Assembly: GCA_035546775.1 (NCBI GenBank)
Contig: DASZWD010000057.1
Coordinates: forward strand, 62,001 to 126,000
Length of the DNA: 64,000 nucleotides
From: Acidimicrobiales bacterium
GTDB taxonomy: Bacteria; Actinomycetota; Acidimicrobiia; Acidimicrobiales; JACCXE01
Direction: 5' to 3'
Part shown: positions 8,791 through 15,687 of the stretch, in pieces
How positions within the stretch are numbered: the stretch's first letter is position 1
Layout of the letters: each line of letters starts with the position of its first letter
Notes under the pieces: model-generated
What the model was told of the DNA's origin: nothing
What the model saw: the letters and a program-made list of their open reading frames with translations, nothing else
The model's database searches: none
Position numbers and translations under genes: made by a program

Positions 8791-9208
8791 TAAGTTGGCG
8801 CTCGAACTCAATAGCCTGTCGATCCACCTGACGCGCCACGCCCGGGTCGCCGACGCGCAGCTCGGCGTGCCGCCGGCGCGCCTGTCCGCGTTGTCGGTGC
8901 TCGTCTTCGGCGGCGACCGCACCATGGGCCAGCTGGCGGCGGCCGAACTGGTGACGCAGGCGACGATGTCGCGCATCGTCGACGGCCTCGAGGCCAGCGG
9001 CCTCGCCGCGCGGCGACGCAATCCCGAGGACGCCCGCTCGTGGGTCGTGCGCGCCACGCCGAAGGGTCGCCGGCTGATGGAGCGCGGCCGCGCCGCCCGC
9101 GCCGAGCGCATGGCGGCGGTGCTGGCCGCGGTTCCGCCTGCGGATCGCCCCGCGGTCGAGCAGGCGCTGAAAGCCCTGCGTAGGGCGCTTACGGAGGTCT
9201 CGTCTTAG
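8783..9208 (+). CDS. MarR family transcriptional regulator
   Basis: 141 residues from ATG 8783. The winged helix is clear: MGQLAAAELVTQATMSRIVDGLEASGLAARRR, then the wing NPEDARSWVVRATPKGRRLM. Flanking helices would form the dimer interface. MarR proteins are ligand-responsive dimeric repressors often encoded divergently from the genes they control; here these are a VOC protein and a methyltransferase. The start codon lies inside the palindrome 8776-8790, which would make it autoregulatory. The inducing ligand cannot be deduced. Confidence 0.92.
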   Translation: MLSKLALELNSLSIHLTRHARVADAQLGVPPARLSALSVLVFGGDRTMGQLAAAELVTQATMSRIVDGLEASGLAARRRNPEDARSWVVRATPKGRRLMERGRAARAERMAAVLAAVPPADRPAVEQALKALRRALTEVSS

Positions 9209-9282
9209 GCCCCAGAATGCCCCATGTGCTACCTTGATCTGCCCTTGACCGACGGCAAACCCGCAGGTCAGAGGCACAATCA

Positions 9283-9355
9283 GCGCTCGTAGCTCAACGG
9301 ATAGAGCATCTGACTACGGATCAGAAGGTTAGGGGTTCGAATCCCTTCGAGCGCG
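9283..9355 (+). tRNA. tRNA-Arg (anticodon ACG)
   Basis: A complete cloverleaf can be folded. Acceptor arms are GCGCTCG (9283-9289) and CGAGCGC (9348-9354) with discriminator G at 9355. The D stem is gctc/gagc, the anticodon loop CTACGGA carries ACG, and the T arm has the loop TTCGAAT. No CCA is encoded. A34 would be deaminated to inosine to read CGN codons. Its 3' half is repeated at 16388-16436, marking the gene as an integration site. Confidence 0.96.
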
Positions 9356-9356
9356 C
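9308..9356 (+). repeat. Left attachment repeat (attL) in the tRNA-Arg 3' half
   Basis: These 49 bases, from the start of the anticodon stem to just past the discriminator base, recur in direct orientation at 16388-16436 with one mismatch (G at 9335, A at 16415). Tyrosine recombinases of genomic islands commonly use tRNA 3' halves as att sites. The left copy is part of the intact tRNA, so the integration preserved tRNA function. Confidence 0.9.
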
Positions 9357-9384
9357 TGGCTCCGCCAAATCGATCGCCCAGGGT

Positions 9385-9627
9385 CAGACGACAAGTTCTG
9401 ACGACGTCACCGATCGGATTTCATCGACGCTCGATGCAAGGTGGGCCCGCGTTGCCAGATGAAGCCATTTCTCGACGTTCGAGGTCTGGTGCCTGAACCG
9501 CGAGATCCCCTTGGACCGCCGGCAAACCGTCAACATGGTTCTGAGGCGGCTCGGATGTCGCATCGAGGAGCGAGGACGCCGCAATGTCAACCAGTTCTAC
9601 GGCGGCGCGCCGGGACGGTCCGACTAG
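9385..9627 (+). pseudogene. Decayed coding remnant with in-frame stop
   Basis: Reading from 9385 gives protein-like sequence interrupted by TGA at 9460-9462, then continues in the same frame to TAG at 9625-9627. The second part contains TFEVWCLNREIPLDRR, then VNMVLRRLGCRIEERGRRN, which looks like the C-terminal end of a real protein rather than a chance frame. I cannot name the family; a C-terminal DNA-binding module of a phage or plasmid replication protein is one possibility. It starts just inside the left att repeat and overlaps the 3' end of the convergent Fic gene by 41 bp. Confidence 0.45.
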
Positions 9628-10873
9628 GAGGCGACGACTTTGTGTCGCCCGTTGGGCTCGCGAGACCGCGTTCGAAGTCGGTGAATGCTTCGATGATGCT
9701 TGGAACTTCGAACGCCCGGTTTCGACTCTTGCCGATGTTCACCTGTTCGATGATGCCAGCGTCGATGAGAACCTTGAACGCTTCGTTCGTTGCTTGAGTC
9801 GTCCGATCGATCAGCGCCGCGGCGCTTGTGACCGTAACAATCGGAGCGCCAGGCAGAGCACCTATAAGCCGATCCGTCGCGGAGTTCGCTCGAACCCTGC
9901 CGAGTGTTTGTCGCCAACTCTCTTGGATTGCTCGAATGCGGGTCTCGAATGAGAGAGCCTCGGTAGCAGCCCTCCTAGCGGCTGATGCGAAGGTTGCAAG
10001 CCACCGGTTGAGTCCCTGGCGCGCCTCGTCTGACCGGGGCTCCCCGAGGTAGCGATAGGCCGTCAATCCGCCGATGTATTGAGCGGCCTCCGTCGCCAAG
10101 ATCAGCGAAATCGGTGGCGTCGCCCGGTCAATTAACCCGCGCCTCTTCAATACGACGTAAATCAGCGCACGTCCCGTTCGGCCGTTTCCGTCGGCGAAGG
10201 GATGGATCGTTTCGAACTGCGCGTGCACGAGAGCTGCCTGGACGAGGGCAGGCAATTCGTCCTCGTTAATGAACGCGCACAGATCGTCCATCAGCCGAGG
10301 AACGTCGTCCGGCGGTGGTGGCACAAAGGTTGCGGAACAAGGGTTGTAGTCGCTTCCACCGATCCAATTTTGTGTCGTTCGAGGCTGTCCTCCGATGCGC
10401 TCGTGCTGAGTTCCCTCCAAGAGCCTGCGATGGACCTCGCAGATTCCCTCGACGTCGACGGAGGTTTCGAGAGCGAGCGTCTCGATCGCCCATCGCATCG
10501 CTGTGATGTTTCCGAGTACTTCGGTTGACGTCACGTCTCTCGAGTCGTCGCCAACATCGTGAGCCAACTCAGCCCTGAGAAGTCGTCTGCCTCCGACCTC
10601 AAGTCCCTCGATTCGCGACGACGCGACCGCCTCTGCTCGCAGGAGTAGTCGGGCGAGCGCTTCAGTGTTAGCCAGTGCTTTCGCGGACTCGCTAAGCCGC
10701 CTGATCGCTGCTTCCGCATCTGAGATGTCTGCTGCGACGTCGCCTTCGATCGTGTAGGAGCGCTTTCGCAGAGGGTCCGGGAGGTAGGCCTCGTAGTCGC
10801 AGGATTTGCGGTCGCGACGAGACAGGCCTTTGTCCACTCTGCTTTCCCAGTTGGCGGGAACAACCTTGGCCAA
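9587..10873 (-). CDS. Fic family protein (class II, AMPylase type) with C-terminal winged helix
   Basis: 428 residues from TTG 10873, selected because an ideal AGGAGG lies 5 bases upstream (10879-10884). Domains: Fic N-terminal helical region; inhibitory helix SSRIEG (~85-90) matching the (S/T)xxxE(G/N) rule of class II Fic proteins; catalytic loop HPFADGNGRTGR (~224-235), fully canonical with the catalytic His; a predicted winged-helix near ~330-405. Family: transfers AMP (or another NMP) from a nucleotide to a target hydroxyl, with autoinhibition by the Glu of the inhibitory helix. The wHTH could bind the operator array directly upstream. It may act as a toxin, a regulator or a defence component. 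Lies inside the tRNA-Arg island. Confidence 0.93.
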   Translation of the reverse strand: MAKVVPANWESRVDKGLSRRDRKSCDYEAYLPDPLRKRSYTIEGDVAADISDAEAAIRRLSESAKALANTEALARLLLRAEAVASSRIEGLEVGGRRLLRAELAHDVGDDSRDVTSTEVLGNITAMRWAIETLALETSVDVEGICEVHRRLLEGTQHERIGGQPRTTQNWIGGSDYNPCSATFVPPPPDDVPRLMDDLCAFINEDELPALVQAALVHAQFETIHPFADGNGRTGRALIYVVLKRRGLIDRATPPISLILATEAAQYIGGLTAYRYLGEPRSDEARQGLNRWLATFASAARRAATEALSFETRIRAIQESWRQTLGRVRANSATDRLIGALPGAPIVTVTSAAALIDRTTQATNEAFKVLIDAGIIEQVNIGKSRNRAFEVPSIIEAFTDFERGLASPTGDTKSSPPSRTVPARRRRTG

Positions 10874-10978
10874 TGGAGCCTCCTGGTCAAGGTTGCGGAA
10901 GAACCTTGACCAAACTCTGAGTTCGGAAACCTTGCCTTACAAGGTTTGTTAGTCAAGTTTACCGCATAACCTTGACTA
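10862..10978. promoter_or_regulatory. Array of CAAGGTT/AACCTTG operator half-sites upstream of fic
   Basis: Six exact copies of CAAGGTT or its complement occur at 10862-10868, 10888-10894, 10902-10908, 10928-10934, 10940-10946 and 10968-10974, plus one near-copy (CAAGTT, 10954-10959). They form three inverted repeats: 10885-10894/10902-10911 (10-bp perfect arms, 7-nt spacer), 10927-10934/10940-10947 (8-bp arms), and 10950-10959/10968-10978 (one base gap). The first repeat abuts the Fic ribosome binding site, so occupancy would block both transcription and translation initiation. Probable ligand: Fic winged helix or the RHH protein (inference). Confidence 0.75.
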
Positions 10979-10987
10979 CCAAGAGTC

Positions 10988-11035
10988 GAAACTCAAAGGC
11001 GCCTATTCCCCTCGGTAGCGGGGGGACTGAGTTTC
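10988..11035 (-). terminator. Hairpin between RHH gene and fic
   Basis: GAAACTCA (10988-10995) and TGAGTTTC (11028-11035) are perfect 8-bp arms. Inside them CCCC and GGGG segments can form a nested stem. The hairpin lies downstream of the RHH gene on the same strand and just before the operator array of fic, so it may terminate the RHH transcript or act as an attenuator. There is no clear U-tract. Confidence 0.35.
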
Positions 11036-11143
11036 AGACCTGGAGTCTGGCCCCTCGCGCTGATCCGCCAGGCGGCATCTAACAGAACAGTTTGTTACAC
11101 CCGGACGGACAAGTCCGCGGTACCGAGACCGTCAGATGGCGTC
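11036..11143. other. Non-coding stretch downstream of the RHH gene
   Basis: No gene is visible. It contains a partly symmetrical AT-rich patch near 11080-11097 (taacagaacagtttgtta) that could be a regulator or recombinase site, but the symmetry is imperfect. Confidence 0.3.
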
Positions 11144-11335
11144 TTAACTCGCTTTCAGAGTTGCTTCCACCTGCTCACGCGAGGGAAGGCCCGCCAAGAA
11201 CTGCTCGACAGCCCGCGTAACGAGCCAGTTAACCGACACGTCTCGCATCTCTGCATGTTCCTGGAGTCGGGTGTGGAGTTCCGCGGGCAACCGCACAGCG
11301 GTCGCTACACGCCTCTTTGAGCCAGTCGTTGCCAT
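11144..11335 (-). CDS. Ribbon-helix-helix (CopG/Arc-like) small protein
   Basis: 63 residues from ATG 11335; longer readings extend into the divergent promoter region and have unlikely composition. The N-terminal strand RVATAVRLPAEL, helix ARLQEHAEMR-like region and the second helix VSVNWLVTRAVEQFL fit the RHH fold of CopG/Arc type repressors and antitoxins. No toxin gene overlaps it, so it is not a conventional toxin-antitoxin pair. It sits divergent from the Argonaute operon (219 bp between starts) and upstream of fic on the same strand, a good position to regulate either. Part of the island. Confidence 0.75.
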   Translation of the reverse strand: MATTGSKRRVATAVRLPAELHTRLQEHAEMRDVSVNWLVTRAVEQFLAGLPSREQVEATLKAS

Positions 11336-11361
11336 AGAGCGAACGTAGATCCAAAGCGCGC

Positions 11362-11471
11362 GCAGTTGGTGGATGCCCGAGCACCTCATGCACGCGCGCG
11401 CTGTGGTTCGTTCAGCGCGCATGCGAGCAAACCTCGCGCGTTCTGGAGAAGCGCGCGGATCCACCAGTTGC
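11362..11471. promoter_or_regulatory. Divergent regulatory region with paired 13-mer sites
   Basis: GCAGTTGGTGGAT (11362-11374) and the complement of ATCCACCAGTTGC (11459-11471) match at 11 of 13 positions in inverted orientation. Each lies on the side facing one of the divergent genes (RHH to the left, DREN-APAZ to the right). Between them, GCGCGCT (11396-11402) and AGCGCGC (11414-11420) form another inverted repeat. A shared regulator such as the RHH protein is a possible ligand. The full gap 11336-11553 holds no gene. Confidence 0.4.
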
Positions 11472-11553
11472 GAGCACTGCCTTCGTATGGTCGAAATCGG
11501 GCGCCGAATTCGGCGTCACACCCCATCCGTAAGGTCGCCGAATCGAGGATCAA

Positions 11554-12858
11554 ATGGCGAAGCGATACACCAAGCAGGCGCAAAGCGGCGAGGGCGGGAT
11601 GGCCCTCATCAGCATGCGAGTAACGGCAATGGGACTCATCTGGCATGCGCGCCGGACGGACCACGGAATCGACGGCGAGATCGAACTCGTCGCTCCGACT
11701 GATCGACGGCCTTTGAACCGGGTGATCGCTGTCCAGAGCAAGGCGCGCGAGCGCTTCCCAGGCGAGGACGAGCAGTCCTTCCATTTCGACTGTGACCGCG
11801 ACGACCTCGCCTACTGGGCAGAGGCCAACGTGCCAGTGATCGTTGTCTTTTCGCATCCGAAAACGGGCGAGGCATGGTGGGCCTCGATCACTGCCATGTT
11901 GCGAGACCCGATGCGGCGGGCGAGCCGCCGCCTCCACATCGACAAACAACGCGACCGGTTTGACGCGAGTGCGACAGCGCGATTGCTCGACCTGGCGATT
12001 CCGCCTTCGGGTGGTCTCTATGTGCCGACGCCGAGGAAGCGTGAAACGCTGACCTCGAACCTTCTGGCAGTCGACCGTCTGCCTCAAACGATTTGGGCGG
12101 CGCCATCGACGGTGCCCGGAAATCGCGAAGCCAGAGAAGTCCTTCGTCGCCACCATGTTCACTCGGTCAACTGGATGGTTCTCGACGGAACTGTTTTCTC
12201 GTTCGACCGTACCGCCGACGGACTTCCACTCATCAGCGACGGTCCGCCAGAGGAGATCGACTCCGCCGAATGGGCACTCACCAAGTCCTCTGACGTGTAC
12301 AGGCACTTCGTTCGACTCCTCAATCAGACACTGATCGAGATGCATCACCGCGAGCTCCGTCGGCATCCGAAGGGCCGTTACCTCTATTTCCGGCCGACGT
12401 CTGACCTACGGCCACGCAACCTGTCGACAGGCAAGTCGAAGTCGGGCCGAGTTGTCTTCCGCGCTTACCCACACGCTCACGCCGTTTCCGAAGCCAAACA
12501 CTTCCGGCATCACGCAGTGGACCATCAGTTCGTGCGGCTGGATGGGCAGTGGTTTCTGGAACTGAACCCGACGTATCACTTCACGACGAACGGCTACCAG
12601 GACCTCCCGTGGGGCGCCGACTACGTGAAGGGAATGAAGCGCCTTGAGAAGAATTCGGCGGTGTGTTCGCTTGTCGAGATGTGGGCTCACTATTTCCGGG
12701 GAACCAATGAGCTCTTGGCGGGCCAAGCCTCAGAGCTCAGCTTTGGAAACCTCCAGGCGTTCGAGGTAGCCAATGGCCTCGACGATCGGTCTTGGCGTTC
12801 GTCGGACAGCGACAAGGCGCCAACCTCAGACGCTCCTGCTCTGTTTGAGGCGTCGTGA
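11554..12858 (+). CDS. DREN-APAZ effector: DUF4365 nuclease fused to APAZ domain (short Argonaute partner)
   Basis: 434 residues; ATG 11554 preceded by GAGGA at suitable distance. Residues ~1-120 match DUF4365: GMALI, then HGIDGEIEL (Asp ~40, Glu ~42/44) and AVQSKA (Gln ~61, Lys ~63), a D...QxK arrangement of the PD-(D/E)xK nuclease fold. Residues ~170-430 resemble APAZ, the domain homologous to the N/L1/L2 parts of long Argonautes, e.g. YLYFRPTSDLRPRN and NPTYHFTTNGYQDLPWG. Known DREN-APAZ proteins form heterodimers with short Argonautes and, when the guide finds target DNA, unleash collateral DNase/RNase activity that aborts infection (SPARDA). The Argonaute gene overlaps its stop codon, indicating coupled synthesis. 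Confidence 0.88.
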   Translation: MAKRYTKQAQSGEGGMALISMRVTAMGLIWHARRTDHGIDGEIELVAPTDRRPLNRVIAVQSKARERFPGEDEQSFHFDCDRDDLAYWAEANVPVIVVFSHPKTGEAWWASITAMLRDPMRRASRRLHIDKQRDRFDASATARLLDLAIPPSGGLYVPTPRKRETLTSNLLAVDRLPQTIWAAPSTVPGNREAREVLRRHHVHSVNWMVLDGTVFSFDRTADGLPLISDGPPEEIDSAEWALTKSSDVYRHFVRLLNQTLIEMHHRELRRHPKGRYLYFRPTSDLRPRNLSTGKSKSGRVVFRAYPHAHAVSEAKHFRHHAVDHQFVRLDGQWFLELNPTYHFTTNGYQDLPWGADYVKGMKRLEKNSAVCSLVEMWAHYFRGTNELLAGQASELSFGNLQAFEVANGLDDRSWRSSDSDKAPTSDAPALFEAS

Positions 12859-14318
12859 TGCGCGCGGTCGTGTTCGATGAGCCCCCGGTCGAGTTCGCCG
12901 GCGGAAGCCAACACGTCGATCCACGCTTTGGCGTCGCCGACTATGGCCCAGTCGACCTCGGCACCCAATCCGCACCGAGCGAGATTCGAGTCGGAGTGGT
13001 GGGCCCTGCTGACGGCATCGATGGCGCGCGCCGCTGGCTCGAGAGTTGTCGCGAACCAATCCCCGCGAAGCAGAGCGACCGCGGATCGCGTCTCTTTCGA
13101 GATTTTCCGGGGTTTGACAACGACACGACCTTCAGGTCGCGCCTCACATTCGACGAAGCGCTCACCCGTACGCTGTCGAGCCGCACCCTGGCGCGCGCCG
13201 CCTCGAGGCCTGGCGCTCTCGGAGTCGTTGACGTCGTGGACCTGTACGCCGCGGAGGTTGCGGACCTTGCAGCCACGAACCGTTGTGACGTGATCCTTTG
13301 CGCTCGACCGGATGGGCTTGAAGAGGAGGATGCCGGAGCCGCCTCGGAGGACGGCGCGCTCGACGGCCCGAGCGTGGAGGTCGACGCGCGACGAGTGGAC
13401 TTTCGCGATCTACTCAAAGCAAAGACGCTTCACGCGACGCCACCCCTCCAGCTCATTCGGTCATCGACGTGGGATCCAACTCGCGCAAAGGTTCGGAAAG
13501 CCGGACGGCGTCGTGGAACACCAGGTCAGTTACAAGACGAGGCAACGCGGGCGTGGAACATCCACACCGCTCTCTATTACAAAGCGGGCGGAGTGCCGTG
13601 GCGTCTCGTGCGAGCAGCGACGGACCTCTCGACTCTCTTCGTCGGTGTGTCCTTCTTTCACACGCCTGAGCGGGACTCGGTCCACACCTCCGTTGCGCAA
13701 GTTTTCAACGATCGCGGTGACGGGGTCGTCGTACGCGGAGGACCGGCCGCGCGCCGGAAGGACGATCGCCAGCCTCATCTCAGCGGGGCCGATGCGCAAT
13801 CCCTTCTCGGCGACGCCTTGGCCGTGTATCGCAGGACACATCACAACTTTCCCGCTCGCGTCGTTCTTCATAAGACCTCCGAGTTTGATGACGCAGAAGT
13901 GCGCGGTTTTGAGGCAGCCATCGATGCTCTCGGCATCGAACACCTCGACCTTGTCTGGGTGCAAGCGAGCGAGCGCATACGGCTGTTTCGAAACGGCGAC
14001 AACGCCGTGGCCCGTGGGACCTTCGTTCAGTTGGAAGAGCGTCGTGGCGCGCTGTTCACCCGCGGCACGATCGACTTCTACCGGCTGTACCCGGGCATGT
14101 ACGTGCCGGTCCCGATCGGACTGCGGGTCGCCGTAGCCGAGCGCTCCGTGGAAGAACTGGCGAGGGAGATTCTGGCGCTCTCGAAGATGAACTGGAATCA
14201 GAGCCAGCTCGACGGCCGGCTTCCGATCACGCTTCGAGCCTCGGCACGGGTAGCGAACGTTCTCAAGCACGTGGCGATAGATGACCGCGTCGCGCCGCGC
14301 TACGCGCACTACATGTGA
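12858..14318 (+). CDS. Short prokaryotic Argonaute (MID-PIWI, catalytically inactive)
   Basis: 486 residues from ATG 12858, overlapping the DREN-APAZ stop as TGATG; GTG 12855 is an alternative giving one more residue. MID covers roughly the first 200 residues, ending with QLIRSSTWDP. PIWI begins at ATRAWNIHTALYYKAGGVPWRL-like sequence and ends with SKMNWNQSQLDGRLPITLRAS, both hallmarks of short pAgos. The first catalytic Asp position reads FVGVSFFH (Ser instead of Asp) and the second reads VLHKTSEF, so the DEDX slicer tetrad is lost. No PAZ or N domain, as expected for this class; those functions come from APAZ in the partner. It would bind a guide and detect invader nucleic acid, then activate the effector. 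Confidence 0.93.
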   Translation: MRAVVFDEPPVEFAGGSQHVDPRFGVADYGPVDLGTQSAPSEIRVGVVGPADGIDGARRWLESCREPIPAKQSDRGSRLFRDFPGFDNDTTFRSRLTFDEALTRTLSSRTLARAASRPGALGVVDVVDLYAAEVADLAATNRCDVILCARPDGLEEEDAGAASEDGALDGPSVEVDARRVDFRDLLKAKTLHATPPLQLIRSSTWDPTRAKVRKAGRRRGTPGQLQDEATRAWNIHTALYYKAGGVPWRLVRAATDLSTLFVGVSFFHTPERDSVHTSVAQVFNDRGDGVVVRGGPAARRKDDRQPHLSGADAQSLLGDALAVYRRTHHNFPARVVLHKTSEFDDAEVRGFEAAIDALGIEHLDLVWVQASERIRLFRNGDNAVARGTFVQLEERRGALFTRGTIDFYRLYPGMYVPVPIGLRVAVAERSVEELAREILALSKMNWNQSQLDGRLPITLRASARVANVLKHVAIDDRVAPRYAHYM

Positions 14319-14329
14319 GCGATGACTAT

Positions 14330-14527
14330 TCAGTAGACGGCCCGCGCCTGCGTGACGGACTCGGCGCTTCCTCGGAGAGCTGACAAGGTGACGTTCTCCT
14401 TTCGGGAGCCGACTTCCAGCTGCCGAATAGTGATGCAGTTCCTGGCATTCCAGGTGTGGTCGAGTTCCATGCCGGGCGGAATCGCCCCGACGTGACTTTC
14501 GAAGCAGGACCTTGCATCCAATGACAG
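14330..14527 (-). pseudogene. HNH endonuclease remnant
   Basis: The minus-strand frame shows GAIPPGMELDHTWNARNC followed by LEVGSRKENV, which aligns by eye with the HNH core that normally reads like IPxGxxLDHLCxNxxCxNPxHLExVTxxEN. The second histidine segment is changed to TIRQL, and no start codon with a ribosome binding site precedes it. It is probably a decayed mobile HNH gene. It lies between the Argonaute gene and the lipoprotein gene and explains the otherwise empty interval 14319-14520. Confidence 0.5.
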
Positions 14528-15297
14528 GATTGCTCGTGTGCACAGAGCGTGGCCGGTTAGCGAAGGCGTGCGCGCTCGCGCTTGCAGCACTTTTACTGTC
14601 GGCAGCAGGGTGCGACTCCTCTCGTGAGACTCAGAGCGCAGCAAACGGGACTGATGCGGATCGGAGTTGCCCACTGCCGATCAACGATCCAGGTATCAAG
14701 TCGACCGAACCCTGGATACGAGCAGGCGGTCCGGGCTGCTACGGCGCGTACGGCCGCTTACAACGCTGCGGGGACGGATACCGCGATGGGCCTGGGGACA
14801 TCGCGACCGGCGACAATTGGCTCGGCGATTGCTACGAGCGGGGAATTGCGGATTCGCCCGTGTCCTCGCTCCCAGCGGACTACTGCTTCGTACGCGCCGT
14901 GATAACGCACGTGGAGAAACGCTTCGGCGTTTGGTACGAGACGACCTTCGATTTGCTGAACCGGTATCCAGAAGCTGGCACTCTCGACGTTCAGTTCGAC
15001 ACGAACAACGAAGTGGTCCGTCTGCACAATCAAGTCGGTGTCGCGAAAGAGCTTGATGTGCCCGCCTCGTCAGCAACCGTGTCAACGCGTGTTGAACTCA
15101 CCCTTGGCGATGGAGCGCCGACGAGAGTTACTTCCTTGCGTTTCGTCGGACGAGGCGGGCGTGGGCACACGTTCGACTGTGATCCGTACACCACGGGTTC
15201 TGCGACTGTGACGACCGCCGATCCGATCACGCCGAACATCCCCGCCCCTCCGCGTCAAAGCCTCTGTTCGCCCGGCATCCCGGAGTGTGGTTCTTAG
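14521..15297 (+). CDS. Putative secreted lipoprotein, unknown function
   Basis: 258 residues from ATG 14521 (TTG 14512 is also in frame). The N-terminus has basic residues then the hydrophobic run ACALALAALLLSAAGC; the Cys (~31) could be lipidated, although the lipobox is weak. The mature part has several Cys residues and a beta-sandwich-like segment (VRAVITHVEKRFGVWYETTFDL, then VDVPA-like strands), but I recognise no family. It follows the Argonaute gene on the same strand about 200 bp downstream with a decayed HNH gene between, so membership of the defence operon is doubtful. Confidence 0.65.
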   Translation: MTGLLVCTERGRLAKACALALAALLLSAAGCDSSRETQSAANGTDADRSCPLPINDPGIKSTEPWIRAGGPGCYGAYGRLQRCGDGYRDGPGDIATGDNWLGDCYERGIADSPVSSLPADYCFVRAVITHVEKRFGVWYETTFDLLNRYPEAGTLDVQFDTNNEVVRLHNQVGVAKELDVPASSATVSTRVELTLGDGAPTRVTSLRFVGRGGRGHTFDCDPYTTGSATVTTADPITPNIPAPPRQSLCSPGIPECGS

Positions 15298-15530
15298 CCC
15301 CTGAACTGCTCGGAGTCCGAAGCTACGTTCAAGGGGAGTAGGTCTCTCATCAGCCGTAGGGCAGCACTCTGATGGGCCGAGGCGACTACGACGATGTTCT
15401 TCACGCTGATGTTGCGCTCGCCCATTTGAACGGAGCCAGGATAAGGCCCGTGCAGTCCAACCTCTTCGGCCAGTCGCTCGATGGACCAACCAAGCTCTCG
15501 GCGATGTGACCGGTTCCCGGTGAGATGCAT
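15294..15530 (-). pseudogene. XRE-type HTH gene, probably decayed
   Basis: 78 residues from ATG 15530. RRELGWSIERLAEEVGLHG and GERNISVKNIVVVA clearly match a small XRE/Cro helix-turn-helix regulator. Two residues appear deleted near the start (GNRSHRREL where GNRIRRLRxEL is usual). The segment AHQSAALRLMRDL reads closer to the family if two compensating frameshifts are assumed (ALRVLPYGL in the neighbouring frame). It could still be expressed. It is the only HTH regulator of this type in the island. Confidence 0.5.
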
Positions 15531-15687
15531 TGCGCGTCGAAGAGTTGTAAGGCGTAGGACAGCTTCGAGATGCGCTTCAGAGGTTCGCGATCTTGACGCC
15601 GCGCGGTTCTGCTGGATGTCCTCAGCTGACGGGCGTCGCGCTCAGCGGCGTACGCTGATGGTGCAGGAGCGCAAACTGGAGGTCTGC

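Noticed and set aside
9236-9282. -35/-10 promoter of the tRNA gene (TTGACC 9245, CACAAT 9275)
   Set aside because: Spacing of 24 bp is too long for a standard promoter; no better pair was found.
11144-11335. RHH gene plus fic as a classical toxin-antitoxin pair
   Set aside because: The genes are about 270 bp apart with a hairpin and operator array between them, and the class II Fic protein already carries its own inhibitory helix.
11386-12366. 326-codon minus-strand open frame opposite the DREN-APAZ gene
   Set aside because: Shadow of the effector gene; no domain and Arg/His-rich composition typical of antisense frames.
13530-14543. 337-codon minus-strand open frame opposite the Argonaute gene
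   Set aside because: Fully antisense to the well-supported Argonaute gene, with unnatural composition; only its left end overlaps a genuine-looking HNH fossil, and that is in another frame.
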